Assembly (NCBI GenBank): GCA_017395065.1 | Contig: JAFPWH010000040.1 | Location: forward strand, 1 to 64,000 | Reading direction: 5' to 3' | Origin: Clostridia bacterium | Lineage (GTDB): Bacteria > Bacillota > Clostridia > Christensenellales > Aristaeellaceae | Length of the DNA: 64,000 nucleotides | In this document: piece by piece, positions 18,049-27,405 of the stretch | How positions within the stretch are numbered: position 1 is the stretch's first letter | How the letters are laid out: every line of letters begins with the position of its first letter | The notes under the pieces: model-generated | The model's input: the letters and a program-made list of their open reading frames with translations, nothing else | The model's database searches: none | What the model was told of the DNA's origin: nothing | Position numbers and translations under genes: made by a program

Positions 18049-20226
18049 ATGACGTACGAAGAGAGAATCGAACGGCTGCGCCGGACGAAAGAAGCGCAAA
18101 CCGCTCAGAAGCTGCGCGACAACAAGGACTATATGAACGAGGACGACTACGGCAGCGTTCCCGCGCCAAAAGACGTGACGATAGAGATCGAATACAACGA
18201 CCCTGTCCACAAAACATTTTACGGGGCCAAAGCCTGGGCCGCAAATTTCAGACGGCTGCTGGAAAAGCATCCTGTCTATATCGATCCCGACGACGCGCTG
18301 GCAGGGCGCTGGATGTATATACTGCAGCGACTGCGCCCATTTGAAAGCGCTGTTTCGAAAAACAACATGGAGATGGCGCCTATTTTCGATTATGACTTTC
18401 TAAAGCCGACACAAGAAAAATACGGCATCATTCCCGGCATCGGGAAAATGCATCACTTTGCGCCGGACTATGCGATAGGACTTGCGCTGGGGTGGGGCGG
18501 CCTTCAGAAAAAGCTGGACGAATGCAGGAAGCAGCATCCGGAAAGCGCGTGGCTGTACGACGCAGAAGACGAGGTGATGGCGGGAATCAGAAGCTGGACG
18601 CGCAGGACTGTGGAGCGCTTAAAGGAAATGGAGACGGCGGAAAGGGATCCCGAAAGAAAAGAAAATCTGCATGAGATGCGTGAAGTCAACGAAAATATCC
18701 TGGACAAAGCGCCTCAAACCTTCCACGAGGCCTGCCAGTGGATCGCCTGGTTCAACATGCTCAACCGCTCCTACAACCGCGCGGGCTCAGGCTGTCAGAT
18801 CGACGAACTTCTCAGGCCTTACTATGAAAAGGACCTTACTCAAGGCAGAATAGACAAGGAAAAAGCTATCTTTATCCTGTGCTGTCTTTTGCTCAACGAT
18901 CCCACTTACTATCAGGTGGGCGGCCCCGCCGCAGACGGTCACGACGTGACGAGCGAAGTATCGTTCATGGTGCTTGAAGCGGCGCATCGCATGAAGACCA
19001 GCGCAAATCTCACGATCCCCGTGCATTCACGCCTTGATCCGAAGCTTTTGCACAGGGCCGTCGAAATCTTAGTGGACGACCGGAAAGCAAACCCGCGCTT
19101 CTCGGGCTGCGACAATCTCGTGCGGGGCTTTATGAAAAACGGCTATCCCATCGAACTGGCAAGGCTGCGCCGTGCCACAGGCTGCCATTGGATGTCTCTG
19201 CCGGGACTGGAATACACCCTCAACGACCTGATCAAAATCAATTTCGCCTGTGTAATGAACGCCGCGCTTGATGAATATATGGAAAAGGACAGCCCGCAAA
19301 GAAGCACCGAAGCGCTGTATGAGCTGTTCCTAAAACATTTGGAAAAGGCTGTTCATTGCGTCGCGGAGGGGATAGACTTTCATTTCAGATACCAGTACCT
19401 GAACGCGCCGGAGCTCATGCTGAACCTGCTCTGTCACGGACCGCTGGAGAAGGGACTGGACGCTTCGCAGGGCGGCATGGAATACTACAATATCTGCGTG
19501 GACGGTGCGGCGCTTGCCACTACAGCGGATTCTTTCGCGGCGATCGAGCAAAGACTCGACAGGGAAAAGCGCTTCGGTTGGGATACGCTTTATAAAACGC
19601 TCAAAGATAATTACTCCGGCAGAGAGGGTGCTTACATCAGAAGTATGATGCGGGCTTCCGAGCGCTTCGGCGCAGGGGCATCTCTGGGCGACAGATGGGC
19701 GCAGCGCATTTCCCGCGACTTTACAAGGATCGTAAGCGAAAAACACACACCGGACGGATATCTGATGATTCCGGGGCTGTTTACCTGGGCAAACACCATC
19801 AACATGGGGCGCGACACGCCCGCGACTGCCAACGGAAGACTTTCCGGAGAGCCGATCTCCCACGGCGCGAATCCTGATCCGGGTTTCAGAAAAGACGGCG
19901 CGCTCACCGCGCTGTCAAATGCGGTGGCGAGTGTTCAGCCGGGCAGGGGCAATACGGCGCCGCTGCAGCTGGAGCTCGATCCGAGCCTGGCAAGCCGCGA
20001 CGAACTGGTCTCCATCGTGGAAGCGTTGATCAAGTCGCACTTTGAAAAGGGCGGTACACTGATCAACATCAACGTCATGGACAAAGACGTGCTTTTGGAC
20101 GCCTATGCCCATCCGGAAAAACATCAGGATCTGATCGTTCGCGTGACGGGCTTCACGGCGTACTTTTCGGTACTGGGACCGGATTTCCGAAAAATGGTCA
20201 TCGACAGGGTCATCCAGGCAGAGTAG
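18049..20226 (+). CDS. Glycyl radical enzyme with an atypical Cys loop
   Basis: A 725-residue glycyl radical enzyme. The C-terminal radical site is VRVTGFTAYF with Gly ~701, matching the RVxGY/F consensus. The active-site cysteine is most likely C379 in RRATGCHWMSLPG. Dehydratases and many decarboxylases of the family have Cys-Val-Glu there; this protein has Cys-His-Trp, so the acid/base glutamate is absent. The N-terminal region has the usual PFL-domain features (APQTFHEACQ, SYNRAGSGCQIDELLRPYY). It is somewhat shorter than typical members (about 760-850). The activase is encoded in the divergent operon. Context suggests an anaerobic radical step on a sugar-derived molecule; the reaction cannot be named. 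Pyruvate formate-lyase activity is unlikely because the paired Cys-Cys is missing. Confidence 0.9.
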   Translation: MTYEERIERLRRTKEAQTAQKLRDNKDYMNEDDYGSVPAPKDVTIEIEYNDPVHKTFYGAKAWAANFRRLLEKHPVYIDPDDALAGRWMYILQRLRPFESAVSKNNMEMAPIFDYDFLKPTQEKYGIIPGIGKMHHFAPDYAIGLALGWGGLQKKLDECRKQHPESAWLYDAEDEVMAGIRSWTRRTVERLKEMETAERDPERKENLHEMREVNENILDKAPQTFHEACQWIAWFNMLNRSYNRAGSGCQIDELLRPYYEKDLTQGRIDKEKAIFILCCLLLNDPTYYQVGGPAADGHDVTSEVSFMVLEAAHRMKTSANLTIPVHSRLDPKLLHRAVEILVDDRKANPRFSGCDNLVRGFMKNGYPIELARLRRATGCHWMSLPGLEYTLNDLIKINFACVMNAALDEYMEKDSPQRSTEALYELFLKHLEKAVHCVAEGIDFHFRYQYLNAPELMLNLLCHGPLEKGLDASQGGMEYYNICVDGAALATTADSFAAIEQRLDREKRFGWDTLYKTLKDNYSGREGAYIRSMMRASERFGAGASLGDRWAQRISRDFTRIVSEKHTPDGYLMIPGLFTWANTINMGRDTPATANGRLSGEPISHGANPDPGFRKDGALTALSNAVASVQPGRGNTAPLQLELDPSLASRDELVSIVEALIKSHFEKGGTLININVMDKDVLLDAYAHPEKHQDLIVRVTGFTAYFSVLGPDFRKMVIDRVIQAE

Positions 20227-20282
20227 AAGCAATAAAGCGAAAGAATACGGCAAGAAAACGAAGCCTTCCAATAACAAAAGTA

Positions 20283-20291
20283 TGCTATAAT
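20283..20291 (+). promoter_or_regulatory. Extended -10 promoter of the sialidase-like gene
   Basis: TGCTATAAT is followed 10 bp later by GGGAGG (20302-20307) and the ATG at 20314. This suggests the genes after the glycyl radical enzyme have an additional start of transcription. Confidence 0.5.
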
Positions 20292-20313
20292 ACAAAAAAA
20301 CGGGAGGTGCGGT

Positions 20314-21474
20314 ATGGAATCCTATAATTGCATCCATCTAAGACCCCAAAGCGGCTTTGAAGCCGATAAAAGACTGTGGATCGGTTGTCCTTCGGTCCAG
20401 GTCACGGGCAGGCGCGTCTGGGCAAGCGCGTTCGGCGGCGGAAAATACGAACCTTCACGGAACAATTATAACATTCTGATGTATTCTGATGACGGCGGAA
20501 ATAGTTGGGTGGACCCCTATATGGTCGTCACATGCGACGAAAGCCGGGACTACAGAGGTATGGACGCGAACCTCTGGCTCGATCCCAAGGGCAGACTTTG
20601 GTTCACGATGGAGCAGGCGCATTTTGAACACGGCGTGCCTGAACCCAAATTCAGCGACATGTACTCGGAAAATCTGATGAAGTTTTTTGATCCGGACAAT
20701 ACCTGTTGGGCTATGATCTGCGAAAACCCGGAAGCGGACGAACCCGTATGGTCGGAGCCGAGGTATCTGTTCCATGGCGTTTTGCGAAACAAACCGGTCG
20801 TGCTGAGTGACGGCTCGTGGATGTTTTGCTCTTATAAAGCTGCCGCGAGGAACGCCTTTTATGAGTACCATATCAGCAGGGACGAAGGGAAAAGCTTCGA
20901 GCTGAAGCGTGGCCCTAATCGCATGGACGGAGATAATTGCCCCTATGAAGAGCCGATGTGCGTAGAGCTCGAAAGCGGACACCTGCTGTTCCTGGTCAGA
21001 ACGTCGACAGGCTATATCGCCATGTCGGAATCCTTTGATTTCGGCAAAAGCTGGAGTAAGACGGTCGATACCGACATGAAGAATCCATCTTCGAGGTTCT
21101 ATATAAGCAAGCTGGCCAGCGGGCGCGTACTGCTCGTCAACACCCCCAGAAACGACGGTCGTACCGGCATGCGCGCGTTTTTGTCGGAAGACGGCAAGCA
21201 CTGGACGCACGCGCTTACGCTGGATACGCGCCACTCGACCTCTTACCCGGATGGCTGCCAGGACGCGCAGGGGAATATTTGGGTCGTCTATGATTGCCAG
21301 CGGGACAACCGACAGGAGCCGCTCCCCTGGGACGGGGGACGCTCTTCGGCGGCGAAGGAGCTGGTATTGACAAGGTTTTGTGAGGAAGACGTGATTGCGG
21401 GAGACTTTATTACGAAGGATGCAAGGATGCCGCATTGGTTCGCCAAAGCACTGTATGACAACAGAGCGGATTGA
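20314..21474 (+). CDS. Sialidase-like (BNR/Asp-box) six-bladed propeller protein
   Basis: A 386-residue protein with Asp-box repeats (YSDDGGNSW near residue 53; SFDFGKSW near 240; LSEDGKHW near 290) typical of sialidase-fold propellers. No signal peptide or membrane anchor is seen. Many such bacterial proteins in clusters with Gfo/Idh/MocA and GH28 genes are not true neuraminidases, so the substrate is uncertain. Its stop overlaps the region just before the next gene, indicating one transcription unit. Confidence 0.8.
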   Translation: MESYNCIHLRPQSGFEADKRLWIGCPSVQVTGRRVWASAFGGGKYEPSRNNYNILMYSDDGGNSWVDPYMVVTCDESRDYRGMDANLWLDPKGRLWFTMEQAHFEHGVPEPKFSDMYSENLMKFFDPDNTCWAMICENPEADEPVWSEPRYLFHGVLRNKPVVLSDGSWMFCSYKAAARNAFYEYHISRDEGKSFELKRGPNRMDGDNCPYEEPMCVELESGHLLFLVRTSTGYIAMSESFDFGKSWSKTVDTDMKNPSSRFYISKLASGRVLLVNTPRNDGRTGMRAFLSEDGKHWTHALTLDTRHSTSYPDGCQDAQGNIWVVYDCQRDNRQEPLPWDGGRSSAAKELVLTRFCEEDVIAGDFITKDARMPHWFAKALYDNRAD

Positions 21475-21494
21475 TTACAAAGGAGGCGTGGAGA

Positions 21495-22847
21495 ATGAAG
21501 AACGTTTCGGTCGCGGATTATATTTCAATCGGGGCAGAAACTGACACAACGCAGGCCTTTCAAAGCGCGATAGACGATTGCTTTTTAAACGGCGGCGGCA
21601 CAGTGGAGGTGCCAAAGGGCGAATATCCCATCGGCGGTATACGCTTAAGGAGCAATGTGAGTCTGCTTCTGCGTTCGGGCGCGCGCCTGTTGGGCAGCCG
21701 GAACCCCGAGGATTATTGCATTCTGCTCAAAGACGGGGTGGAGCCGATCGAAGACGCGCTGAGGCAGCAGCCCAAGTGGCGTTTCAGCCTCACCGCCGAA
21801 GATTTCGTGTGGAACAAAAATCCGGCTTCGCGCTGGAACAACGGTCTGATCAGGGCGTTTCGTGCCAGAAACGTAACGATCAAAGGCGAAGAAGGAAGCC
21901 TGATCGACGGCATGGACTGCTTCGACGAACAGGGTGAGGAGAATTACAGAGGACCGCATTGCATAAGTATGCATGACTGCAGCAACATAAACATCGAAGG
22001 TATCCACATACAAAACAGCTCGAACTGGGCTGTGGCACTGTTTAACAGTCAGGATATCCGCGTCAGCGATATCCGCGTAATCGGCGGTCACGACGGCGTG
22101 CACTTAACTACATGCGACGGGGCATACATCAAGGACTGCAGCTTCTTTACAGGTGACGACTGTGTCGCCGGCATCGACAATATCGACGTGAATGTATCCA
22201 ATTGCGAACTGAACACCGCCTGCAGCGCTTTCAGAATCGGCGGTACGCACATACACGTTTCAAACTGCAGGATGTACGGTCCTGCCAGGTTTCTTTTCCG
22301 CGGAAGCTTAAGTGCGGAAGAAAAACGTCTGGGAAAGCCCTCAAAATCAAATACCGCCCACAGGTACAATATGCTGAGCGCCTTTACATATTACGCCGAT
22401 TTTTCCAGGCAGATACGCTTGCGGCCGGGGGACATCACATTTACCGACTGCACTGTCGAAAACGTGGACAGGTTCATACATTACAACTATTCGGGCAATG
22501 AGCCCTGGCAGCGCAACAAGCCTCTGAAGGATATGCGCTTTGAAAGGATCACAGTGAACGGCCTTAAAATGCCGCTGACGATCTACGGCGACAGAGACGA
22601 AACAGTCAGCTGCGCAATAACGGACTGTACTTTTTCAATTGACAGCATAGATATTCCCCTGATACATCTGTGCAATTGCGCCGAGCTGACGCTGAAGAAC
22701 GTCGTCGTAAAAGGTCTCGGCGGCGCACCGCTGATCAAACGCTGGTCGAAGGAAGGGTGCGTGCATTTGGAAAACCTGCGTTATGACCGAGACGAAGGTG
22801 TGCTGATCGCCGACACCGATGAACCGTTTATCTGCAAGCCAATATAA
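21495..22847 (+). CDS. GH28-like right-handed beta-helix hydrolase
   Basis: A 450-residue protein. The start at 21495 has AGGAGG at 21481-21486. The N-terminus (DTTQAFQSAIDDC, GGGTVEVPKGEY) is the usual opening of pectin-lyase-fold enzymes. Polygalacturonase-like catalytic context is DCSFFTGDDCVAG (Asp-Asp pair), preceded by GGHDGVHLTTC where GH28 normally has an Asn-Thr-Asp triplet. It lacks a signal peptide. It may cut uronic-acid or rhamnose-containing oligosaccharides after import. Confidence 0.82.
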   Translation: MKNVSVADYISIGAETDTTQAFQSAIDDCFLNGGGTVEVPKGEYPIGGIRLRSNVSLLLRSGARLLGSRNPEDYCILLKDGVEPIEDALRQQPKWRFSLTAEDFVWNKNPASRWNNGLIRAFRARNVTIKGEEGSLIDGMDCFDEQGEENYRGPHCISMHDCSNINIEGIHIQNSSNWAVALFNSQDIRVSDIRVIGGHDGVHLTTCDGAYIKDCSFFTGDDCVAGIDNIDVNVSNCELNTACSAFRIGGTHIHVSNCRMYGPARFLFRGSLSAEEKRLGKPSKSNTAHRYNMLSAFTYYADFSRQIRLRPGDITFTDCTVENVDRFIHYNYSGNEPWQRNKPLKDMRFERITVNGLKMPLTIYGDRDETVSCAITDCTFSIDSIDIPLIHLCNCAELTLKNVVVKGLGGAPLIKRWSKEGCVHLENLRYDRDEGVLIADTDEPFICKPI

Positions 22848-22868
22848 ACGTGAGACGGAGGGACAGAT

Positions 22869-23873
22869 ATGTTTAAAGTAGCATTGCTCAGCCGCTGGCA
22901 TCCGCATTCGATGTATCCGGATGAGAGATACGCAAAAGACTTGCTTTCGCAGCCGGACTGCAAAATCACCTGCGTTTGGGACAGGAACGCACAAATTGCT
23001 GAACAATGGGGCAAACAGTACGGCGTCGACTGGACGACCGAACTTGAGGAAGTGCTGTCGAGAGACGATGTGGACGGAGTGCTTGTCACTTCGCAGCCTG
23101 CCGACCACAGGGAGATCTTTCTCTCTGCAGCGCGCCACCATAAACACATCTTTACCGAAAAAGTGCTCTCGCTGAAGCTTGACGAGGCGCTGGAAATCAA
23201 AGAGGCCGTGGAAAAAGCGGGTATAAACTTTGCAATCGCTTACATGCGGCTTGCGATACCGCAGCTCGCCTACGCCAAACAACTCGTAGAAAGCAAAGCG
23301 ATCGGGGAACCCGTCAGCTTCCGCTGCGTCTGCGGCCACGCGCAGGGACTCAAGAACACACTGCCGGAATACTGGTACGACCCGGAGATCTGCGGCGGCG
23401 GCGCCATGATCGACCTGGGGTTCAACTGCGCATACCTTGCCAGGTACATCATGGGCGGATTTGAAACGGTAAGCGCTTCCTTTTCCAATAAACTGCTGGG
23501 CAAGCGCGTGGAGGATTTCGGCTCCTGTACCGTCCGTTTCAAAAACGGCGCTTCGGGCATACTTGAAGCGACCTTTGATTCGCCGCTGATGAGCGTATTC
23601 GAAATGAACGTTTACGGCACGAAGGGTGCCTACTATGCGCGCTTCGGCGGAGGAGACATCGCCGAGCTCAACATAGAAGGCCGGGCAAGACAGATACTCG
23701 ACATAAAGCAGCTTCCATGCCCGCTGAAAACGCCCGTCGCCACCTGGGTCGAGACATGCAAAAACGGAAGTCGTGCCGAGCCCTATGGCATCGAAAGCGC
23801 GGTAGATCTGGTCAGGTTCATGCACGCCGCATATCTGTCCGACCAAAATGAAGGAAAGCGTTTTGCGCTTTGA
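22869..23873 (+). CDS. Gfo/Idh/MocA-family oxidoreductase (second)
   Basis: A 334-residue predicted dehydrogenase. The N-terminus is shorter and degenerate in the glycine motif (VALLSRWHPHSMYPDE), but the later HIFTEKVLSLKLDEAL (the EKP-like site with Val in place of Pro) and GGGAMIDLGFNCAYLARYIMGG keep the family pattern. GGAGGG precedes the start. It sits between the GH28-like gene and the metallo-beta-lactamase gene with short gaps, so it is cotranscribed. A changed cofactor site is possible. Confidence 0.85.
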   Translation: MFKVALLSRWHPHSMYPDERYAKDLLSQPDCKITCVWDRNAQIAEQWGKQYGVDWTTELEEVLSRDDVDGVLVTSQPADHREIFLSAARHHKHIFTEKVLSLKLDEALEIKEAVEKAGINFAIAYMRLAIPQLAYAKQLVESKAIGEPVSFRCVCGHAQGLKNTLPEYWYDPEICGGGAMIDLGFNCAYLARYIMGGFETVSASFSNKLLGKRVEDFGSCTVRFKNGASGILEATFDSPLMSVFEMNVYGTKGAYYARFGGGDIAELNIEGRARQILDIKQLPCPLKTPVATWVETCKNGSRAEPYGIESAVDLVRFMHAAYLSDQNEGKRFAL

Positions 23874-23900
23874 TCGAGCGCATGTCGGGAGGATGATCTG

Positions 23901-24632
23901 ATGAAGCTGACCTTTCTCGGCTCCGGACACGGAGTGCCCGAGCCCAACAGAAACTACTCCTGCGCACTTCTTGAAGTGAAGGACAAACGATATCTTGTCG
24001 ATATCGGCATGGATCCCACGCACGAGTTGATAAAACGCGGATTTACGCCAAGTGACATCGCGGCTGTTTTTATCACGCATACGCACGGCGATCATATGAA
24101 CGGCATGGTGGGCTTTGCGGATATCTGCTCCTGGTTTTACAAGGATGCCGACCCGCTTATACTGATCCCAAGGCTCGATCCCGTGGAGGCGCTCAAAGGG
24201 TGGCTTCAGCAAACCTGCGGCGGATTGAGGGAATCGATACGATTTCAAAAGCTGAACGAAGGTATTGTTTACGACGACGGAACACTGAAAGTATGCGCGC
24301 TGCGCAATGGACACATGCCGGATTCGTACTCGTTTTTTATCGAGGCCGAAGGCAAGAAGCTGCTTTTCACGGGAGATCTGAAGGGCGGGGACGGACCAAC
24401 GGCGGATTATGCGCGCTTTGCAACAGTGGACGGTATCGATCTTGTGGTGGCGGAGAGCGCACACTTTGACGCGATGCTCTATCTTGAGCCGCTTTTGCGC
24501 CATCCGCCTAAGAAGCTGTGCATCAATCACTATAACTGGACATGGATTGAAAGCTGTTATCATCTGAAGCAACAGATCAACGACAAGATACCCACTGTAC
24601 TCGCTACCGACGGTCTCGAAATACAATTATAA
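23901..24632 (+). CDS. Metallo-beta-lactamase-fold hydrolase
   Basis: A 243-residue protein with the zinc motif HTHGDH (H60, H62, D64, H65), plus NGHMPDSY, LLFTGDLKGGDGP and INHYNWTWI as the remaining metal-ligand segments. The fold is that of RNase Z-like or lactonase-like members. In this setting hydrolysis of a sugar lactone made by the neighbouring dehydrogenases is a reasonable idea, but it is inference. Confidence 0.85.
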   Translation: MKLTFLGSGHGVPEPNRNYSCALLEVKDKRYLVDIGMDPTHELIKRGFTPSDIAAVFITHTHGDHMNGMVGFADICSWFYKDADPLILIPRLDPVEALKGWLQQTCGGLRESIRFQKLNEGIVYDDGTLKVCALRNGHMPDSYSFFIEAEGKKLLFTGDLKGGDGPTADYARFATVDGIDLVVAESAHFDAMLYLEPLLRHPPKKLCINHYNWTWIESCYHLKQQINDKIPTVLATDGLEIQL

Positions 24633-24653
24633 CAATAATGGAGAATGCAGTAC

Positions 24654-25616
24654 ATGGAAAAAACCTCTGATTCAGGCTTCCCGTTCTGTTTTTGGGTGTT
24701 TAAGCAAGATATCTGGTCCCCGGAAGTGCGCAGGGCACTCAAAGAGGCCGGCATTGCCGAAATCAGCATAGAGCCCTCCGCGTTCATGCCGGAAAAGTAC
24801 ACCCGGGACGACGTGCGACGCCTTCGCGCCATCTTGGATGAAGACGGGTTGAGCGTATCTACAGCTCATCCGCCTTTCGGCTCGTTCAATCAGCGTTTTT
24901 CCCTGCTTCGGCAGTCGCCAACAGGGCTTATTGAAGATCTGGCGTATATGAAGGAATTCATCCTGCGCTGCGCGATTCTCGGTGTTAAAGCCATACCGCT
25001 GCATACCGGCGGTGCGATGCTGCCGGACAGCCGCCCTTGGGAAATCGCATGCGCGCATCGCTATGTGGAGGCACTTATGCCGACGGCACAGGAACATGGC
25101 GTGGTTATTGCGATCGAGAATACAAACCACGCTACTGCCGTCGGTTTTTACGAAGGCCTTGAAGAAGATGTCCCGCTGAACCTCAACATCTGGAAATTCG
25201 ATGACACCGACCGCATACTGGATTTTGTCCGTTCATTCCATTCCCCCTTTGTCAAAGTCTGCTACGATACGGGGCATTCTCATTTGCTGGGCAAGATGCT
25301 TGAGGATTACGAAGCTTTTCGCGACGAGATCGTGCTTTTGCACCTGCATGACAACGACGGAGCCGGTTCCGACGCTCACCTGCAGCCCGGTTACGGCAAC
25401 AGCGATTGGAAAACGCTGTTTGAGAACATTAAAAGAATGAAGCGTACACCGATCCTGTTTGTCGAGGCACAGCCCCGTTATGACGACCTGCGCTTATTCG
25501 TTCGTGAAATGCAGGCGCTGTGGGAAAACAGGGTGAAGATCAAAAAAGGCGATTTCCTGGAAAAAGACGAAAACACGGCGCATTTGAGCTTGCCTGAGGA
25601 GAAAAAACCATGCTGA
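24654..25616 (+). CDS. Sugar phosphate isomerase/epimerase-like TIM barrel
   Basis: A 320-residue xylose-isomerase-like TIM barrel. The start at 24654 is preferred because GGAG lies ten bases upstream; an ATG three codons earlier is too close to it. Metal-site segments visible are VVIAIENTNHA (Glu), VKVCYDTGHSHLLG (Asp, His), LLHLHDNDG (His, Asp) and ILFVEAQ. It is part of the long catabolic operon and overlaps the next gene by 7 bp. Confidence 0.87.
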   Translation: MEKTSDSGFPFCFWVFKQDIWSPEVRRALKEAGIAEISIEPSAFMPEKYTRDDVRRLRAILDEDGLSVSTAHPPFGSFNQRFSLLRQSPTGLIEDLAYMKEFILRCAILGVKAIPLHTGGAMLPDSRPWEIACAHRYVEALMPTAQEHGVVIAIENTNHATAVGFYEGLEEDVPLNLNIWKFDDTDRILDFVRSFHSPFVKVCYDTGHSHLLGKMLEDYEAFRDEIVLLHLHDNDGAGSDAHLQPGYGNSDWKTLFENIKRMKRTPILFVEAQPRYDDLRLFVREMQALWENRVKIKKGDFLEKDENTAHLSLPEEKKPC

Positions 25617-26425
25617 GCGTTTTGCTGAACGAATTGAATTACGACAAGACCTTTGCGGCGGACTGCGTTTGCATGCTTGGCACGAGCACAGGCGTCTCGT
25701 CCGGTGCCGCAGCTGCGTTTGAAAACGATTTCGGCGAAAAGGCGCGAGCAACACTTTACGACGCAGGTCTGCAGTTGGACAGCATGAGAGATGCTGAATG
25801 GGAAAGCGCGTTGGACGCGGCACAGAAATTTGGCGCCCGGCAGATCGTGCTTTCGGCAGGACACAGCTGCGATACAGGGCGGGACGAAGCGCCGTGGTGC
25901 GATACACTCGGCCGGCTGAACCGGGCTTCTGCGGCATCGGGAATAGAGCTTCTTATAACAAATCGCAGGAGATTTATAAAAACACTGCCTGTTTCCGCGG
26001 AAAAACTCATGCGCCTGACGACGCGATGCGCAGTGAGGATAGCCTACGACTTCGGCTTTGCACATGCCTACGGCACGGCGCTTGAAAACCTGTACGATTT
26101 GATGCACAATACTGCCGTGATCTGTTTGAACGACAATTTCGGCATGCAGGCCGATGACAAAACGGCTGATTGGATCAATGGCGAGATCATGTACACCGAC
26201 GAAAGAAAGCAGCCGGGATATGGCGACGCACCCTTTGTGGGTATGGCTGAAGCCATGCGCTCAGAGGATATGGACATTCCGCTTTACATAAACGGCGCCC
26301 GCCAGGGTGACGCCGATCTTAAGACGCTTCTCACCGAAACCAAAGTGATCCTGTCGGGAAAGGTTTTCCTGTCCCCTGCGCAGGCAAGGATAGGCAGGAA
26401 CGAGCACGGGAGAATCATCCTCTGA
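25610..26425 (+). CDS. Divergent xylose-isomerase-like TIM-barrel protein
   Basis: This 271-residue protein is translationally coupled to the previous gene. Its strand pattern matches a second AP-endonuclease-2-type barrel: ARQIVLSAGH, IELLITN, RIAYDFGFAHAYG and VICLNDNFGMQADDKT, then PGYGDAPF. These segments keep the His/Asp metal positions in reduced form, while other parts of the barrel are short. It may form a pair with the upstream barrel or be an enzyme of altered activity. The assignment is from pattern only. Confidence 0.65.
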   Translation: MLSVLLNELNYDKTFAADCVCMLGTSTGVSSGAAAAFENDFGEKARATLYDAGLQLDSMRDAEWESALDAAQKFGARQIVLSAGHSCDTGRDEAPWCDTLGRLNRASAASGIELLITNRRRFIKTLPVSAEKLMRLTTRCAVRIAYDFGFAHAYGTALENLYDLMHNTAVICLNDNFGMQADDKTADWINGEIMYTDERKQPGYGDAPFVGMAEAMRSEDMDIPLYINGARQGDADLKTLLTETKVILSGKVFLSPAQARIGRNEHGRIIL

Positions 26426-26600
26426 CGAAGTTACACAAAAATATAATAAAACTTCAGCAACGCTGTCCTTCTTCATGGCTCATTATTGCGCTGTGTCCGT
26501 GATTGCGTAATTGGTTCAGAATTGTTCTTATCCTCGTGTGGGACTGCCTGACGTCGGACGTGCACGGAGCAACAAAACAGAACAGTGAGGAATGCCGTAT

Positions 26601-27404
26601 ATGGAAATATTGAACTCTTTCAGTCTGTCCCGGGTAAAAGCCGTACTGTTCGATTTTGACGGTACGATCTCGACTCTTCGCTGCGGATGGGAGGAGGTTA
26701 TGGCACCGATCATGGTGGAGAAACTCCTGGCCTGCGGCCGCGAAAGCGCGGAAGAATGCACAAGGCTTGTGAATGCGTATATCGATGAGTCGACGGGCAT
26801 CCAGACAATCTTTCAGATGAAATGGCTAAGCGAACAGGTCACGCTCAGAGGGGGCCCAAAAGTTGATCCCTGGGACTATAAAGCAGAGTATAACGATAAG
26901 CTCCTGCGGAGAATAGAGGAAAAGAAACGGGCTGTACGCCGGGGACTCGAACCTGCAGCCCGCTATCTGATGTGCGGAGCGACAGACTTTCTTAAACTGC
27001 TGAAGAGCGAAGGCGTCCATACCTATGTGGCGAGCGGAACGGACCACCCCGATATGGTCGCGGAGGCCAAAGCGCTCGGCGTCTTTGATTATTTCGACGA
27101 GCTCATGGGCGCGCCTGTCCACGAAGAAAACTGCTCCAAGGAAGCAGTACTGAAAAAACTGATAGAAAAGAACAAACTGACGGGCGATGATATCGCCGTG
27201 ATCGGAGACGGCAAAGTCGAGATCAGACTGGGAAAACAAGCGGGCGCCCGCACGCTGGGTCTGGCCGGCGACGAACGGGCTCGGCACGGTGTAAACCCCG
27301 CAAAACGCGCTCGGCTGATAAATGCAGGGGCAGATGCCATATGCGGGGATTTCACGGAAACAAATGAACTCAAATGGTTCCTTGGACTCGGACAGGAGGC
27401 ATAA
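26601..27404 (+). CDS. HAD-superfamily phosphatase
   Basis: A 267-residue HAD hydrolase. Motif I is AVLFDFDGTIS near the N-terminus, motif II is THE YVASGTD segment, and motif IV is IAVIGDGKVEIRLGKQAG. A helical cap lies between. The start at 26601 is supported by GAGGA nine bases upstream; an ATG at 26592 is too close. It is followed by a DHS-like gene and a PfkB-type kinase with almost no gaps, so it probably acts on the kinase product or a related sugar phosphate. Confidence 0.87.
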   Translation: MEILNSFSLSRVKAVLFDFDGTISTLRCGWEEVMAPIMVEKLLACGRESAEECTRLVNAYIDESTGIQTIFQMKWLSEQVTLRGGPKVDPWDYKAEYNDKLLRRIEEKKRAVRRGLEPAARYLMCGATDFLKLLKSEGVHTYVASGTDHPDMVAEAKALGVFDYFDELMGAPVHEENCSKEAVLKKLIEKNKLTGDDIAVIGDGKVEIRLGKQAGARTLGLAGDERARHGVNPAKRARLINAGADAICGDFTETNELKWFLGLGQEA

Positions 27405-27405
27405 A

